NCBI GenBank assembly: GCA_016178685.1 | Contig: JACOSU010000010.1 | Span: 1-32,423, forward strand | Length of the DNA stretch: 32,423 bases | Source: Candidatus Eiseniibacteriota bacterium | GTDB lineage: Bacteria; Eisenbacteria; RBG-16-71-46 | Reading direction: 5' to 3' | Shown here: positions 14,206 to 23,022 of the stretch, one piece after another | How positions within the stretch are numbered: the stretch's first letter is position 1 | How the letters are laid out: each line of letters begins with the position of its first letter | Notes under the pieces: model-generated | Database searches by the model: none | Told to the model about the DNA's origin: nothing | Seen by the model: the letters and a program-made list of their open reading frames with translations, nothing else | Position numbers and translations under genes: made by a program

Positions 14206-16089
14206 GTGATCCTCCGACCGCTCGCCGCCACGCTGCTGGGCCTCGCGGCCGCGTTGTCCGCCCGCGCCGACCCCGCCCTGCCCACGCTCGATCCCTCCGG
14301 GCTCCATGCGGGCCAGAAGGCCGAAGTGCGGACGGTGTTCTCGGGTCACGCGATCGAGACGTTCGAAGCCGAGATCCTCGGAGTGCTGAGCGGCGGCCGC
14401 GCCGAGGGCGATCTGATCCTCGCGCGCGCCACGTCCGAACGCGTGATCCGATCGGGCGTGGCGCAGGGCATGAGCGGCTCCCCGGTCTACGTCGACGGAC
14501 GCCTGATCGGAGCTCTGTCCTCCGGCTGGACGTTTTCGCGCGAGCCCATCTTCGGGATCACTCCGATCGGCGACATGCTGCGCGTGCTCGATCTGCCGGC
14601 CTCACCCGACGATCGCTCGGGCGCGGGACCAGTCGGTGTCGAGCCGGAGGGTCTGAGCGCTGGATCGCGCTATCGTGAATTCCGCTGGCCGGGCGACAAA
14701 CCCGGCGCGGGAGCGGGGGGCGAGACCCCGACATCCCCGCGCGACGCCGCGCGCGATGAAACGCAAGAGGCGCGACCCGATCGGGCGGCCGCGCCTGCAG
14801 AATCGAACGGACTTGCTCCGCTCGCGCTGCCGCTCACGTGCGGTGGACTGCACAGCGCGGCGCTCGAGCCGGCGCGCCGCCTGCTCGCTCCACTCGGCTT
14901 CGCGGTCACGCCGGGCGGCTCCGCCCCGGGCGGCGGACCCGGGGTTGACCAGCTCGCACCCGGCTCGGCGGTCGCCGTGGACCTGATGCGCGGCGATCTG
15001 CAGATCTCGGCGATCGGGACCGTGACCTGGCGCGATGCCGATCGCGTGCTGATCTTCGGCCATCCCTTCTTTCAGGCGGGGGCGGTGAGGATGCCGCTGT
15101 CCACCGCCGAGATCGTCACCATTATTCCGAATGAGGCGTCGTCGTTCAAGCTCGGCATGCCGGGGCGTGAAGTCGGCGTCGCGACCCAGGACCGCCGCGC
15201 GGCGGTGGCGGGGACGCTTGCCGGGCGCGCCCCCATGCTTCCGCTCTCGGTGCGGATCGCGCCCGCCGGACGTCCGCCGCAACCGTTCCGATTCCGGGTG
15301 CTCGAGGACCGCGCGCTGGCCCCGTCGCTGACCGCCCTGGCGGCGCTCAACAGCCTGCTCGAATCGGGTGGCACCGGGGCGGGGCAGACGCTTCGCTGGT
15401 CGGTGCGCATGACTCGCGCGGGAGCTCCGCCCCTGGTTCTTCACGACCTCGCAACCGGCGATGGCGCCACCGGCGAACTGGTGTCGGGGATCAGCGCGCC
15501 GCTCCGCTATCTGTTCAACAATCCGTACCGCCGGCTGAAGCTCGACAGCATCGCGGTCGAGATCGAAACGCTGCCGGTGCGCGAGCAGTGGACGTTGCGG
15601 GGCGCGCGCCTGCAAACGGCGGCGGTGCGTCCGGGCGGACGCGCACGCGTGCGATGCGAGCTCGAGCGCTGGCGTGGCATGCGCGAGATTCGCGAGATCG
15701 AGATCGCGGTGCCGCAGGAGGCGCCGGGCGGACGCTACCTGCTGTGGGTCGGCGGAGGCGGCGAACTGACGCGACTCGAAGCTCAGCGCCTGCCGGCCCA
15801 CTTCCGCCCGACGTCTCTCGATGAGGCCTGGCGCCGTCTCGCCACCAGCCGCTCCGACGACGCCCTCTATGCGGTCCTTTTCGCGCGGGCCCCGGAAGTG
15901 ACGAGCGAGGGACGCGACTATCCGGAGCTTCCGCCCTCGGCGTTGCTGATGATGTCGAGCGGAATGTCGTCCGGCGAGCGCGGGCGCCGCTCCGATTTCG
16001 CGTCGCTCGACGAACGGCGCGTTCCGCTGGAAGCGATCGTACAGGGCGAGACTCAGATCGAACTCATGGTGGACGTCCATGCCCCTTGA
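14206..16089 (+). CDS. Secreted SpoIVB-type peptidase S55-domain protein
   Basis: A 627-residue exported protein. The signal peptide MILRPLAATLLGLAAALSARA is followed by an N-terminal block ending in QGMSGSPVYVDGRLIGAL, the S55 serine motif, with candidate nucleophile Ser90. GTVTWRDADRVLIFGHPFF with His286 follows about 195 residues later, then a TAEIVTIIPNEASSFKLG segment. In sporulation protease SpoIVB the His-bearing segment comes before GMSGSP, so the order here is reversed, as I recall for many non-sporulating homologues. A Pro/Ala/Asp-rich insert sits at about residues 165-205. The C-terminal half (about 400-627) has beta-rich sequence with no recognised domain. Whether it is an active protease or an adaptor is not known. 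First gene of an envelope-type run; it ends 13 bases before the next start. Confidence 0.75.
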   Translation: MILRPLAATLLGLAAALSARADPALPTLDPSGLHAGQKAEVRTVFSGHAIETFEAEILGVLSGGRAEGDLILARATSERVIRSGVAQGMSGSPVYVDGRLIGALSSGWTFSREPIFGITPIGDMLRVLDLPASPDDRSGAGPVGVEPEGLSAGSRYREFRWPGDKPGAGAGGETPTSPRDAARDETQEARPDRAAAPAESNGLAPLALPLTCGGLHSAALEPARRLLAPLGFAVTPGGSAPGGGPGVDQLAPGSAVAVDLMRGDLQISAIGTVTWRDADRVLIFGHPFFQAGAVRMPLSTAEIVTIIPNEASSFKLGMPGREVGVATQDRRAAVAGTLAGRAPMLPLSVRIAPAGRPPQPFRFRVLEDRALAPSLTALAALNSLLESGGTGAGQTLRWSVRMTRAGAPPLVLHDLATGDGATGELVSGISAPLRYLFNNPYRRLKLDSIAVEIETLPVREQWTLRGARLQTAAVRPGGRARVRCELERWRGMREIREIEIAVPQEAPGGRYLLWVGGGGELTRLEAQRLPAHFRPTSLDEAWRRLATSRSDDALYAVLFARAPEVTSEGRDYPELPPSALLMMSSGMSSGERGRRSDFASLDERRVPLEAIVQGETQIELMVDVHAP

Positions 16090-16102
16090 ACCTGGAGGAC
16101 GC

Positions 16103-18340
16103 GTGAAGAACCCGACACTCGAATCCCGGCGCGCGAGGGCGAGCGCGCCCCGAGGTGCGTCGGCGCCCGCGCGCGGCATCCTGCCGCGATCCTCGCGCGC
16201 CTGGCGCGGATTCCTCGCATGCGGGATCATTCTGCTCGCCGCGGGCGTCGCCCGCGGCTCCGACACCCAGTGGTGGATCACGAATCAGGCCGCAGACTTC
16301 ACGCGGGCCGAGGCGCGCGGCGTCGTGGTGCGCCCGGACGGAGTGGCCGAACTGGGCCCGCGCGCCGAATCGTGGCGCGCCGACAGTCTGGGCGTGATCT
16401 GGGCGGCGCTTCCGCTCCCGGATGGATCGGTGGCGCTGGCCGGCGATCGCGGACACATCGATCGCTGGACCGCGTCCCTGGGCGTCAGGCCGTGGGTCAG
16501 GCTTCCGGTCGGACAGGTGCTCTCGCTGGCTGCGGACGGCACCGGCCTGGTCGCGGGTACCGGTCCCGAAGGCCTGATCTACCGGGTGGGCGCCGGTGGC
16601 GACACGTCGCTGCTCGCGCGAACCGGCGAACGTTACGTGTGGGCGATCGCTCGGGCCCCTCGCGCCGGATGGTACGCGGCCACCGGCACCCACGGGCGGC
16701 TGTTCCTGATCGAGGGAGGGAAGGCTCGCGTGGTGCTCGACTGCGACGTGAGCAATCTGGTTTCGATTCTGGCCGATGGAATGGGCGGCGTGTTCACCGG
16801 CGGCGATTCGCACGGGCGCGTGATTCACGTCCTGGCCGACGGCGCATCGCGCACCGTGTTCGACGCCAGCGAAGATGAAGTGCGCGCGCTGGCATTCGGA
16901 CCCGACGGCGCGCTGTATGCCGCCGCGCTCAGCAGTCCGGCGGTGAGCACGAGCGGCGGAGGAGCGGTCCTCACCGCATCAGCAGCGGGATCGGGCAGCG
17001 GACCGGAGGCCGACGATGACGGCGCGGTCCCCTTGAGCAGCGCGGCGGGTGGGCGCGCCGTGCTCTACCGCATCGTCCCCGACAGCAGCGTGACCTCGTG
17101 GTGGACGTCGCCCCAGAACGCCGTGTTCGCGGCGGCCGGCGATCCCGCGGGAGTGCTGGCGGCCAGCGGAAATCGCGCCGGCGTCTACCGGGTGACCGGC
17201 GCCAATGCCGCCTCCGCGCTGTTCATGGCGCCGCAGGGACAGGTGACGGCGCTCGCGCTCGCGGGTGGAGCGATCTACGCCGCGACCTCGAATCCGGCCG
17301 CGCTGTGGCGTCTGGGCCCCGGACGCTCCGAGCGCGGCGAGCTGCTGTCCTCCACGTTCGACGCACGCCGCATGTCCCGCTTCGGGCGCATGATCTGGTT
17401 CGGGGCCGGCCCGCGTGTCGCGCTCTCCACGCGCAGCGGCAACACGGATCCCCCGGACACCACGTGGAGCCCGTGGCAGGGCGGCGACGTCCCACCCGAG
17501 GGCGCGAGGATCGAATCCCCGCCCGCGCGCTACCTGCAGTGGAAGCTCGCGCTCACGAAACCGGATCAACAGGTGAGCGCGGTCGAAACGTCGTGGCGCG
17601 TCATCAACCAGCCGCCGCGGATCGAGAACATCATCGTCGCCCCGCAGGGACAGAGCTTCCGCGAAGGCGAGCTTCAGCCCCGCATTGAGCCCGTGACCCA
17701 GAATCTGCCGGGCGGGCAGAAGGTCGAGTACTCGATTAGCGCGCCGGGCGCTCCGCGGTCATTGCGTTCACTGCCGGCCTGGGCACGCGGACTGCGGACC
17801 GTGCAGTGGCGCACCACCGACCCCGACGGCGACGCCCTCAAGTTCAAGGTGGAGCGCCGCGCCGAGGGCGCGACCGACTGGATCAAGATCGTGGACGATC
17901 TCGACTCACCGGCATTCACCTGGGATACGAATCCGCTGCCCGACGGCCGTTATCGCGTTCGCGTGACGGCCACCGATGCCCCGTCGAACGCGGTGGGCGA
18001 GGAGCGAACCGTGGTCGCCGAGAGTCCTCCGTTCACGATCGACAACACGCCGCCGCGCATCGCGGCGCTCAACGTGAACGCCGAGTCGGGCGCGATCCGG
18101 ATCGAGGGTGAAGCCGAGGATCCGGGCGGACGCCTCTCCCAGCTCGACGTCGCTCTGGACGAGGGCGATTGGCGGCCGCTCACTCCCGATGCCGGCCTGA
18201 CCGACGATCCGCGCGCCGCGTTTCACGCGCGACTTCCCGGGATCGCGCCCGGAGAGCACACGGTGAGTGTGCGGGCCACGGACTTCGCGGGCAACGTGAC
18301 CACGCGCGCGGCGCGCGTGTCGGTGCCGCGAGGACGCTGA
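16103..18340 (+). CDS. Secreted beta-propeller protein with C-terminal FnIII/Ig-like modules
   Basis: A 745-residue exported protein. A basic N-terminus (about 38 residues) precedes a hydrophobic signal segment (GFLACGIILLAAGVARG). Residues to about 440 contain repeated strand units typical of a beta-propeller: LPDGSVALAGDRGHIDRW, AADGTGLVAGTGPEGLIYRV, ATGTHGRLFLI, FGPDGALYAAAL and ALAGGAIYAATSNPAALWRL. An Ala/Gly/Asp-rich insert interrupts them. The C-terminal third holds sandwich-like modules (TTDPDGDALKFKVERR, PDGRYRVRVTATDAPSN, NTPPRIAALNV, GEHTVSVRATDFAGNVTTR). The role is unknown; binding of carbohydrate or protein outside the membrane is plausible. GTG 16103 is chosen because GGAGG at 16094-16098 is 4 bases upstream. 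ATG 16079 would overlap the S55 gene and lacks such a site. Confidence 0.72.
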   Translation: MKNPTLESRRARASAPRGASAPARGILPRSSRAWRGFLACGIILLAAGVARGSDTQWWITNQAADFTRAEARGVVVRPDGVAELGPRAESWRADSLGVIWAALPLPDGSVALAGDRGHIDRWTASLGVRPWVRLPVGQVLSLAADGTGLVAGTGPEGLIYRVGAGGDTSLLARTGERYVWAIARAPRAGWYAATGTHGRLFLIEGGKARVVLDCDVSNLVSILADGMGGVFTGGDSHGRVIHVLADGASRTVFDASEDEVRALAFGPDGALYAAALSSPAVSTSGGGAVLTASAAGSGSGPEADDDGAVPLSSAAGGRAVLYRIVPDSSVTSWWTSPQNAVFAAAGDPAGVLAASGNRAGVYRVTGANAASALFMAPQGQVTALALAGGAIYAATSNPAALWRLGPGRSERGELLSSTFDARRMSRFGRMIWFGAGPRVALSTRSGNTDPPDTTWSPWQGGDVPPEGARIESPPARYLQWKLALTKPDQQVSAVETSWRVINQPPRIENIIVAPQGQSFREGELQPRIEPVTQNLPGGQKVEYSISAPGAPRSLRSLPAWARGLRTVQWRTTDPDGDALKFKVERRAEGATDWIKIVDDLDSPAFTWDTNPLPDGRYRVRVTATDAPSNAVGEERTVVAESPPFTIDNTPPRIAALNVNAESGAIRIEGEAEDPGGRLSQLDVALDEGDWRPLTPDAGLTDDPRAAFHARLPGIAPGEHTVSVRATDFAGNVTTRAARVSVPRGR

Positions 18341-18350
18341 ACCGCGGCGC

Positions 18351-19697
18351 ATGGCTTCGCGCATCTCGCCCGGGCCGAACGAAGGCGCGGCGGAAACGCG
18401 CCCCGCAGCCGGACCCGCGATCGAGCTCGCCGCGCTCGGTGCGGGGCTGACGCTCACCGTCGCGACACTTTCCCGGCTGCCCGACTGGCCGCACCACCTC
18501 GCGGCGTTTCAGACGCTGTACGTGGTGGCGTTCGGATTTTTCGCTCTGGCGGCGGTGCGGCTCGGCCGCTATCTCATGGCCCCGGGCGCAGCGCTGCTGG
18601 TGGCGGCGGTTGCTCTCGCCACGCGCGCGGCGTTGCTGCCGGTTCCGCCCTCGCTCTCGGATGATGTCTATCGGTACGCCTGGGAGGGCCGGGTGCTCGC
18701 TCACGGGCAGGATCCGTGGCGGCTCAGCCCGTCTCATCCCTCGCTCGCGCCGCTGCGCGATTCGCGGGTGTGGCCGCGCGTCAATCATCCGGATCTCGCC
18801 ACCATCTATCCGCCCGCGGCCGAGGCGGGTTTTGCGCTGGTGGCGGCGGTTTCGTCGTCGATCTGGGCGATGAAGCTCTGGATCGCGGTGCACGATCTCG
18901 CACTGGTCGGCGTCCTCATGGCCTGGTGCGCCCGCAGGGCGGGCGGGGCGGCGGCGGCGCTGGTTTACGCGTGGAATCCGCTGGTCCTGATCGAGTATTC
19001 CGGAAGCGCTCATCACGATCCGACCGCGCTGCTGCCGCTGGGGCTCGCGTTCCTGCTGGCCGAGGAGCGCCCCGCGCTCTCGGGCCTCGCTCTGGCGTGG
19101 AGCGCGCTGGTCAAGCTCGCCCCGCTGGCGGCGCTTCCGTTCCTGATGCGGCGCTGGACCGCACGCGGCCGCATCGCGTGCGTGGCGCTGCTCACCCCGG
19201 GCCTGGCGCTCTACTGGGCACTCACGCGCGGCTCCGATTCGGGACTCGGCGCGTACTGGGAGACGTGGCGGAACAACGCGCTCCTGTTCGACGCGCTGGA
19301 GCGCGTCACCGGCCGCTACGCCACGGCGCGAGCGCTGGCACTCGCTTCGATCGCGATCGTAGCGTTCGCGGCGTGGCGCGCGGCGTGGACGCCGGAGCGA
19401 TCCGCACGAAACACGCTGCGCGCGGCGACCCTGCTTTCTCCGGTGCTCCATCCCTGGTACCTGGGATGGACGCTGCTGTTCGAGCCGCTCTCGCCGTCGG
19501 CGCCGTGGCTCCTGCTGTCGCTCACCGTGGTGCTGAATTACGGCGTGTTCTCCGCCCCGTCGGACCGCGCGGGATTTCACCTGCCGCTCGCCTGGCGGCT
19601 GATCGAATACGGCGCGCCGCTGGCGCTCGCGATCGCGTTGCTCGCGTCGCGGCGGGCAGGCCGTGCACGCGCCAGGGGAGGCTTCGGTGCTGGATGA
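18351..19697 (+). CDS. GT-C fold polyprenol-phosphate-sugar glycosyltransferase (GT87/MptB-like)
   Basis: A 448-residue polytopic membrane protein with about 10-12 hydrophobic helices. The first periplasmic loop carries SDDVYRYAWEGRVLAHGQDPW. This is a GT-C motif in which the acidic pair acts in catalysis, followed by VNHPDLATIYPPAAE. Such enzymes use polyprenyl-phosphate-linked mannose or similar donors outside the membrane to build glycans or glycolipids. This one resembles the GT87/DUF2029 and MptB groups, but the sugar and acceptor cannot be read from the sequence. ATG 18351 is 10 bases after the propeller gene. The 3' end overlaps the aminopeptidase gene by 11 bases. Its place among secreted proteins suggests a cell-surface glycan pathway. 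Confidence 0.8.
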   Translation: MASRISPGPNEGAAETRPAAGPAIELAALGAGLTLTVATLSRLPDWPHHLAAFQTLYVVAFGFFALAAVRLGRYLMAPGAALLVAAVALATRAALLPVPPSLSDDVYRYAWEGRVLAHGQDPWRLSPSHPSLAPLRDSRVWPRVNHPDLATIYPPAAEAGFALVAAVSSSIWAMKLWIAVHDLALVGVLMAWCARRAGGAAAALVYAWNPLVLIEYSGSAHHDPTALLPLGLAFLLAEERPALSGLALAWSALVKLAPLAALPFLMRRWTARGRIACVALLTPGLALYWALTRGSDSGLGAYWETWRNNALLFDALERVTGRYATARALALASIAIVAFAAWRAAWTPERSARNTLRAATLLSPVLHPWYLGWTLLFEPLSPSAPWLLLSLTVVLNYGVFSAPSDRAGFHLPLAWRLIEYGAPLALAIALLASRRAGRARARGGFGAG

Positions 19698-21756
19698 TCT
19701 CGTCACCGCGCTGCGCGAGCGCGTTTCGGGACAACGGGCGCTCGATGCGGTTCGCGAGCTGTCGCGCTTTCACCGCATCCAGGCCAGCCCCGGGTACGAC
19801 GCCGCCGCGGACTGGCTGGCGGCCCAGATCGAGCGCGCCGGGCTGCGGGTCGAAATCGAGCGCGTGCCGGGAGACGGAAGAACCCGCCGTCTCGGTTACC
19901 TGATGCCGCAGGGCTGGGCCTGCGAGCGGGCGGTGGCGACGCTTCACGGCGACGGAGCGCCGCGTACGCTGTGTGATTTTCCCGTATCTCCTCTGTCGCT
20001 GATCCAGCGCAGCGTCGCAGCGCGCGGCCGCTTTTCCATCGCCGTGCTCGAGGACGGAAGCGAGCCGCCGCATTACGAGGGCCTGGACGTTCGAGGACGC
20101 GTGGTGCTGACCGCGGGCGACGTGCATCGCGTGCACGATCTCGCGGTGGTCGAGCGCCACGCGGCCGGGCTCCTGAGCTTTGGCCGCCGCCTGGTGCACC
20201 CGGTGCGCGACGCATCGACCGACACGGAAGCACTCGCTTACACGTCGTTCTGGTGGAGCGAGCACGCTCCGCGGGGCTGGGGATTCGTCATCTCGCCGCG
20301 CGAGGCCGCGCACCTTCGCGGAAGGCTGCGGGACGGAGCGAAGCTCGAGCTCGAGATCGAAATCGAATCGCGGACGTTCGACACCACGATCGCTCTGGTC
20401 TCCGCCGTCCAACCGGGCGCGGCGGATGACGCTCCCGGCGAAACGCTGATCGTTTCCCACCTGTGCCACCCGCAACCGGGCGCGAACGACAACGCCTCGG
20501 GAGCCGCCGCGAATCTCGAAGCGGCGCGGGCGATCCGCGAATTCGAACGGACAGAACCTGCACCACCTCGCCGCCGCGCGATCCGGCACCTGTGGATGCC
20601 GGAATTCACCGGCACTTTCGCGTGGCTGGGCGGCGAGGCCGGACTCCGTCGCACCGCCGACCTGGTCGCGGCGCTCAACCTCGACATGGTGGGAGAGGAT
20701 CAGAATCAGTGTGGCAGCACGTTCTTGATCGAACATCCACCGCACTTCGCGGCCTCGTTTGCCGAGACCCTGATCGCGCTCATTCGCGAACGCAGCGCCG
20801 AGTGGGTGCTCTCCTACTCGGGGCCGGGCCACGTCCCGATTCATCGCATGGCCGAAGTGCCGTTTTCGGGAGGGAGTGACCACGCCGTGCTGATCGACCC
20901 GGCGCTCGGCGTCCCGTGCCCGATGCTGATCCAGTGGCCCGATCGCTACTATCACTCGTCGCTCGATACACCGGACCGCTGCGATCCGGCATCGCTCGCC
21001 CTCGCCGCTCGCTGTGCCGCGGTCTATGCCGCCTTTGCCGCGCGGATCACCGGACGCGAAGCCGGGTGGCTGGCGTCACGGATCGCGCGGCGCGCGCGCA
21101 CCCGGCTGCTGGCGGCTCTCGAACGCGACGACGCGCCGCGCGCCGCGCGCGTCGAATCGGAGCGCGCGAGGTCCGCACTCGCGAGCCTGCGTCGCCTAGG
21201 GGGCGGGCGTGACCCGCATCAGGGCGCCGACGGCGCCGACCAGCGGACCGGCGATCGCGCGCAGATCGAGATCGCGATCGAACGCGAGCGGCAGGGTCTG
21301 AGCGGATTCTGGTCCCGTGAAATCGAGCCGGCCCTGGATTCCACGCGAACCGGCGAGAGACCGGAGGCCGGCGGGTCGGCCACCGGGGGCCTCTCCGCCG
21401 GCCCCGGCGATCCCGCCGCCCGCGCCTCTTCCGTCCTTGAGGACGTCGGCTCGCGCCGCGTGCCACGCCGGCGGCTGTCCGCGGCGCTCCATTTTCAGCG
21501 CTGGCTGATCGAGGGATGGGACGATCTGCCCCGCTCCCAGCGCGAACGCTGGCGTGCGCTCGAATCCGGGGCCGCGTCATTCGCGCCGCTTCTCGACCTC
21601 GCGTGGATGGCCTGCGACGGGGTGCGCAGCCTGGGCGAGATCGCGGACCTGGTGTGGCTCGAGAGCGGACGCCGCGCCGAAGTCGAGATCGGAGAATTCT
21701 TCGAATGGACCTGCGCCCTCGGCCTCTGCGAGTGGCGGCCGGAGGGGGAACAGTGA
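19687..21756 (+). CDS. M28-like zinc aminopeptidase (DUF4910-type) with C-terminal extension
   Basis: A 689-residue protein without a signal peptide. A co-catalytic zinc peptidase pattern is visible: SHLCHPQPGANDNASGAA (His and Asp ligands), MPEFTGTFAW (Glu), NLDMVGED (Asp) and YYHSSLDTPDRC (His). An inserted domain covers about residues 60-230 (RGRVVLTAGDV...). This matches the family annotated DUF4910/DUF2172 aminopeptidase. After about residue 455 comes a charged helix, a disordered Gly/Ala/Glu linker and a C-terminal module of about 90 residues (RWLIEGWDDLPRSQRERW... to GLCEW). That module has helix spacing like a winged helix or PqqD-like fold, which is an inference. GTG 19687 follows AGGGGAGG (19674-19681) at 5 bases; GTG 19663 is the weaker option. 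The substrate is unknown. Confidence 0.72.
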   Translation: MLDDLVTALRERVSGQRALDAVRELSRFHRIQASPGYDAAADWLAAQIERAGLRVEIERVPGDGRTRRLGYLMPQGWACERAVATLHGDGAPRTLCDFPVSPLSLIQRSVAARGRFSIAVLEDGSEPPHYEGLDVRGRVVLTAGDVHRVHDLAVVERHAAGLLSFGRRLVHPVRDASTDTEALAYTSFWWSEHAPRGWGFVISPREAAHLRGRLRDGAKLELEIEIESRTFDTTIALVSAVQPGAADDAPGETLIVSHLCHPQPGANDNASGAAANLEAARAIREFERTEPAPPRRRAIRHLWMPEFTGTFAWLGGEAGLRRTADLVAALNLDMVGEDQNQCGSTFLIEHPPHFAASFAETLIALIRERSAEWVLSYSGPGHVPIHRMAEVPFSGGSDHAVLIDPALGVPCPMLIQWPDRYYHSSLDTPDRCDPASLALAARCAAVYAAFAARITGREAGWLASRIARRARTRLLAALERDDAPRAARVESERARSALASLRRLGGGRDPHQGADGADQRTGDRAQIEIAIERERQGLSGFWSREIEPALDSTRTGERPEAGGSATGGLSAGPGDPAARASSVLEDVGSRRVPRRRLSAALHFQRWLIEGWDDLPRSQRERWRALESGAASFAPLLDLAWMACDGVRSLGEIADLVWLESGRRAEVEIGEFFEWTCALGLCEWRPEGEQ

Positions 21757-22178
21757 TGCAGAGTCAGACCACGCGTTATGGATTCGCGGTCAAGATCGAA
21801 AGCGGCGAGGAGATCATCGCCTCGCTGGCCGACTTCGCCACGGAAAATGGACTGCGTGCCGGGTTGATCTCGGGACTGGGTGCAGTGCTCGACCCCGAAC
21901 TCGGGTTCTTCATTCGCGACTCCCGCAGCTATATCCGGCGCGTATTCGAAGGAGAATTCGAGATCGGCGCCCTGACCGGGAATTTCTCGGAGCTGGAAGG
22001 ACGGCCGTTTCCACACTGTCACGTGGTGATCGGGGGCTCCGATTTCACGGCCTCGACGGGCCACCTGTTCCGTGGCGTCGTGAGCGTGACGTGCGAGGTG
22101 CAGATCACGACCGACCCCGGCGTGCTGAGGCGGGAATCACGGCCTGATCTGGGATTCAATCCGCTCGCGCTGGGCTGA
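21756..22178 (+). CDS. PPC/DUF296-domain protein
   Basis: A 140-residue single-domain protein of the PPC (DUF296, PF03479) family. Visible hallmarks are the N-terminal strand-helix YGFAVKIESGEEIIASLADFA, the GLRAGLISGLGAV turn, and the metal-site region PFPHCHVVIGGSDFTASTGHLFRG with three histidines. Bacterial single-domain members form trimers. They have been tied to DNA binding by analogy with plant AT-hook proteins, but no AT-hook is present here and their bacterial role is not settled. ATG 21756 overlaps the upstream stop by one base (TGATG), with GGAGGGGG (21741-21748) 7 bases away; an adjacent GTG 21753 is possible. Last gene of the five-gene plus-strand run; a bidirectional terminator follows. 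Confidence 0.85.
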   Translation: MQSQTTRYGFAVKIESGEEIIASLADFATENGLRAGLISGLGAVLDPELGFFIRDSRSYIRRVFEGEFEIGALTGNFSELEGRPFPHCHVVIGGSDFTASTGHLFRGVVSVTCEVQITTDPGVLRRESRPDLGFNPLALG

Positions 22179-22218
22179 CCCCGGCCGCCCCGAGCGGCGT
22201 CACGAATCCCGAAAACAC

Positions 22219-22248
22219 CGAAGGCCACGGCGGGCGCCGTGGCCTTCG
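22219..22248. terminator. Bidirectional terminator between convergent genes
   Basis: A perfect 13-bp inverted repeat, CGAAGGCCACGGC (22219-22231) and GCCGTGGCCTTCG (22236-22248), with a GGGC loop. On the minus strand it is followed by GTGTTTTC, so it is best suited to end the cyclophilin transcript. The plus-strand side lacks a T-run and would end the PPC transcript less strongly. Confidence 0.8.
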
Positions 22249-22276
22249 AAGCGCGTTGCGCGTCCGCTGCTCGGGT

Positions 22277-22972
22277 TTACTTCGCGGCATCCCCGGCGGG
22301 CTTCGCCGAATGCCACTTCGAGAGCGACTCGAGCGTCGCCTTGCGGATGAGCGCCTTCTTCTGAGGATTCGGGCCCGAGCGGCCCTGGAAAGTCGCGGGA
22401 TCGTTCGCGAGGTTCACGATCCGGTCCACGGCGTCCATCCCCGAAATCACCTCTCCGAAAACCGTGTAGCCCCCGGCGTCGAGCGAGGGCTGTTCGCGAA
22501 CGTCAATGAAGAACTGGCTGCCGCTGGAGTCGCGTTTCGGGTTCCCGCCATCGCCGAGGCGCGCGGTCGCGACCGAGCCGCGCAGGTGCTTGAGCTTGAT
22601 CTCGGCCGGAACCGTGTAGCCCGGTCCGCCCACCCCATCGTCGTTCGGATCGGCGTTCTTCGTGTTGGGGTCACCGCCCTGAATCATGAATCCGGGGATC
22701 ACGCGGTGAAAATACGTGCCGTCGTAGAACCCCTCTTTGACCAGCTTCCTGAAATTCGCGCAGGTCTTCGGCGCCGCGTCCTCACGCATCCGGATCACGA
22801 TCGTTCCCTGCGCGGTTTCCAGCACCGCCACCGATTCCTCCGCACCCGTCATGGTCGTCGCCTTTCCGGAGCTGCCGGTTGCGGGCTTGGCCGCCGTGCT
22901 GTCCGTCCCGGCGCTGGCCGCGCCGGCCATCAGCGCGAGCATCAGTGCGCCCGTCCACCCCATCCGAACCAT
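22277..22972 (-). CDS. Exported cyclophilin-type peptidyl-prolyl isomerase
   Basis: A 231-residue protein that speeds cis-trans isomerisation of prolyl bonds in secreted proteins. The signal peptide is MVRMGWTGALMLALMAGAASA. A Ser/Thr/Ala linker leads to the cyclophilin domain from about residue 46. Active-site segments are present: YFHRVIPGFMIQGGDP (Arg, Phe, Met and Gln of the catalytic pocket), VATARLGD, SGSQFFIDV and YTVFGEVISGMD. The domain is interrupted by a 30-residue insert with KNADPNDDGVGGPGY, common in bacterial periplasmic forms. About 40 extra residues follow the core. ATG 22972 is chosen because AGGAGG lies 5 bases upstream on the minus strand. It has its own promoter and lies opposite the PPC gene. 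The symbol (ppiA-like) is left open. Confidence 0.93.
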   Translation of the reverse strand: MVRMGWTGALMLALMAGAASAGTDSTAAKPATGSSGKATTMTGAEESVAVLETAQGTIVIRMREDAAPKTCANFRKLVKEGFYDGTYFHRVIPGFMIQGGDPNTKNADPNDDGVGGPGYTVPAEIKLKHLRGSVATARLGDGGNPKRDSSGSQFFIDVREQPSLDAGGYTVFGEVISGMDAVDRIVNLANDPATFQGRSGPNPQKKALIRKATLESLSKWHSAKPAGDAAK

Positions 22973-23022
22973 TCACTCCTCCTCGTCGAGCCGCGAACGA
23001 TGCGCCCGCGGGCAGGCGCGGA

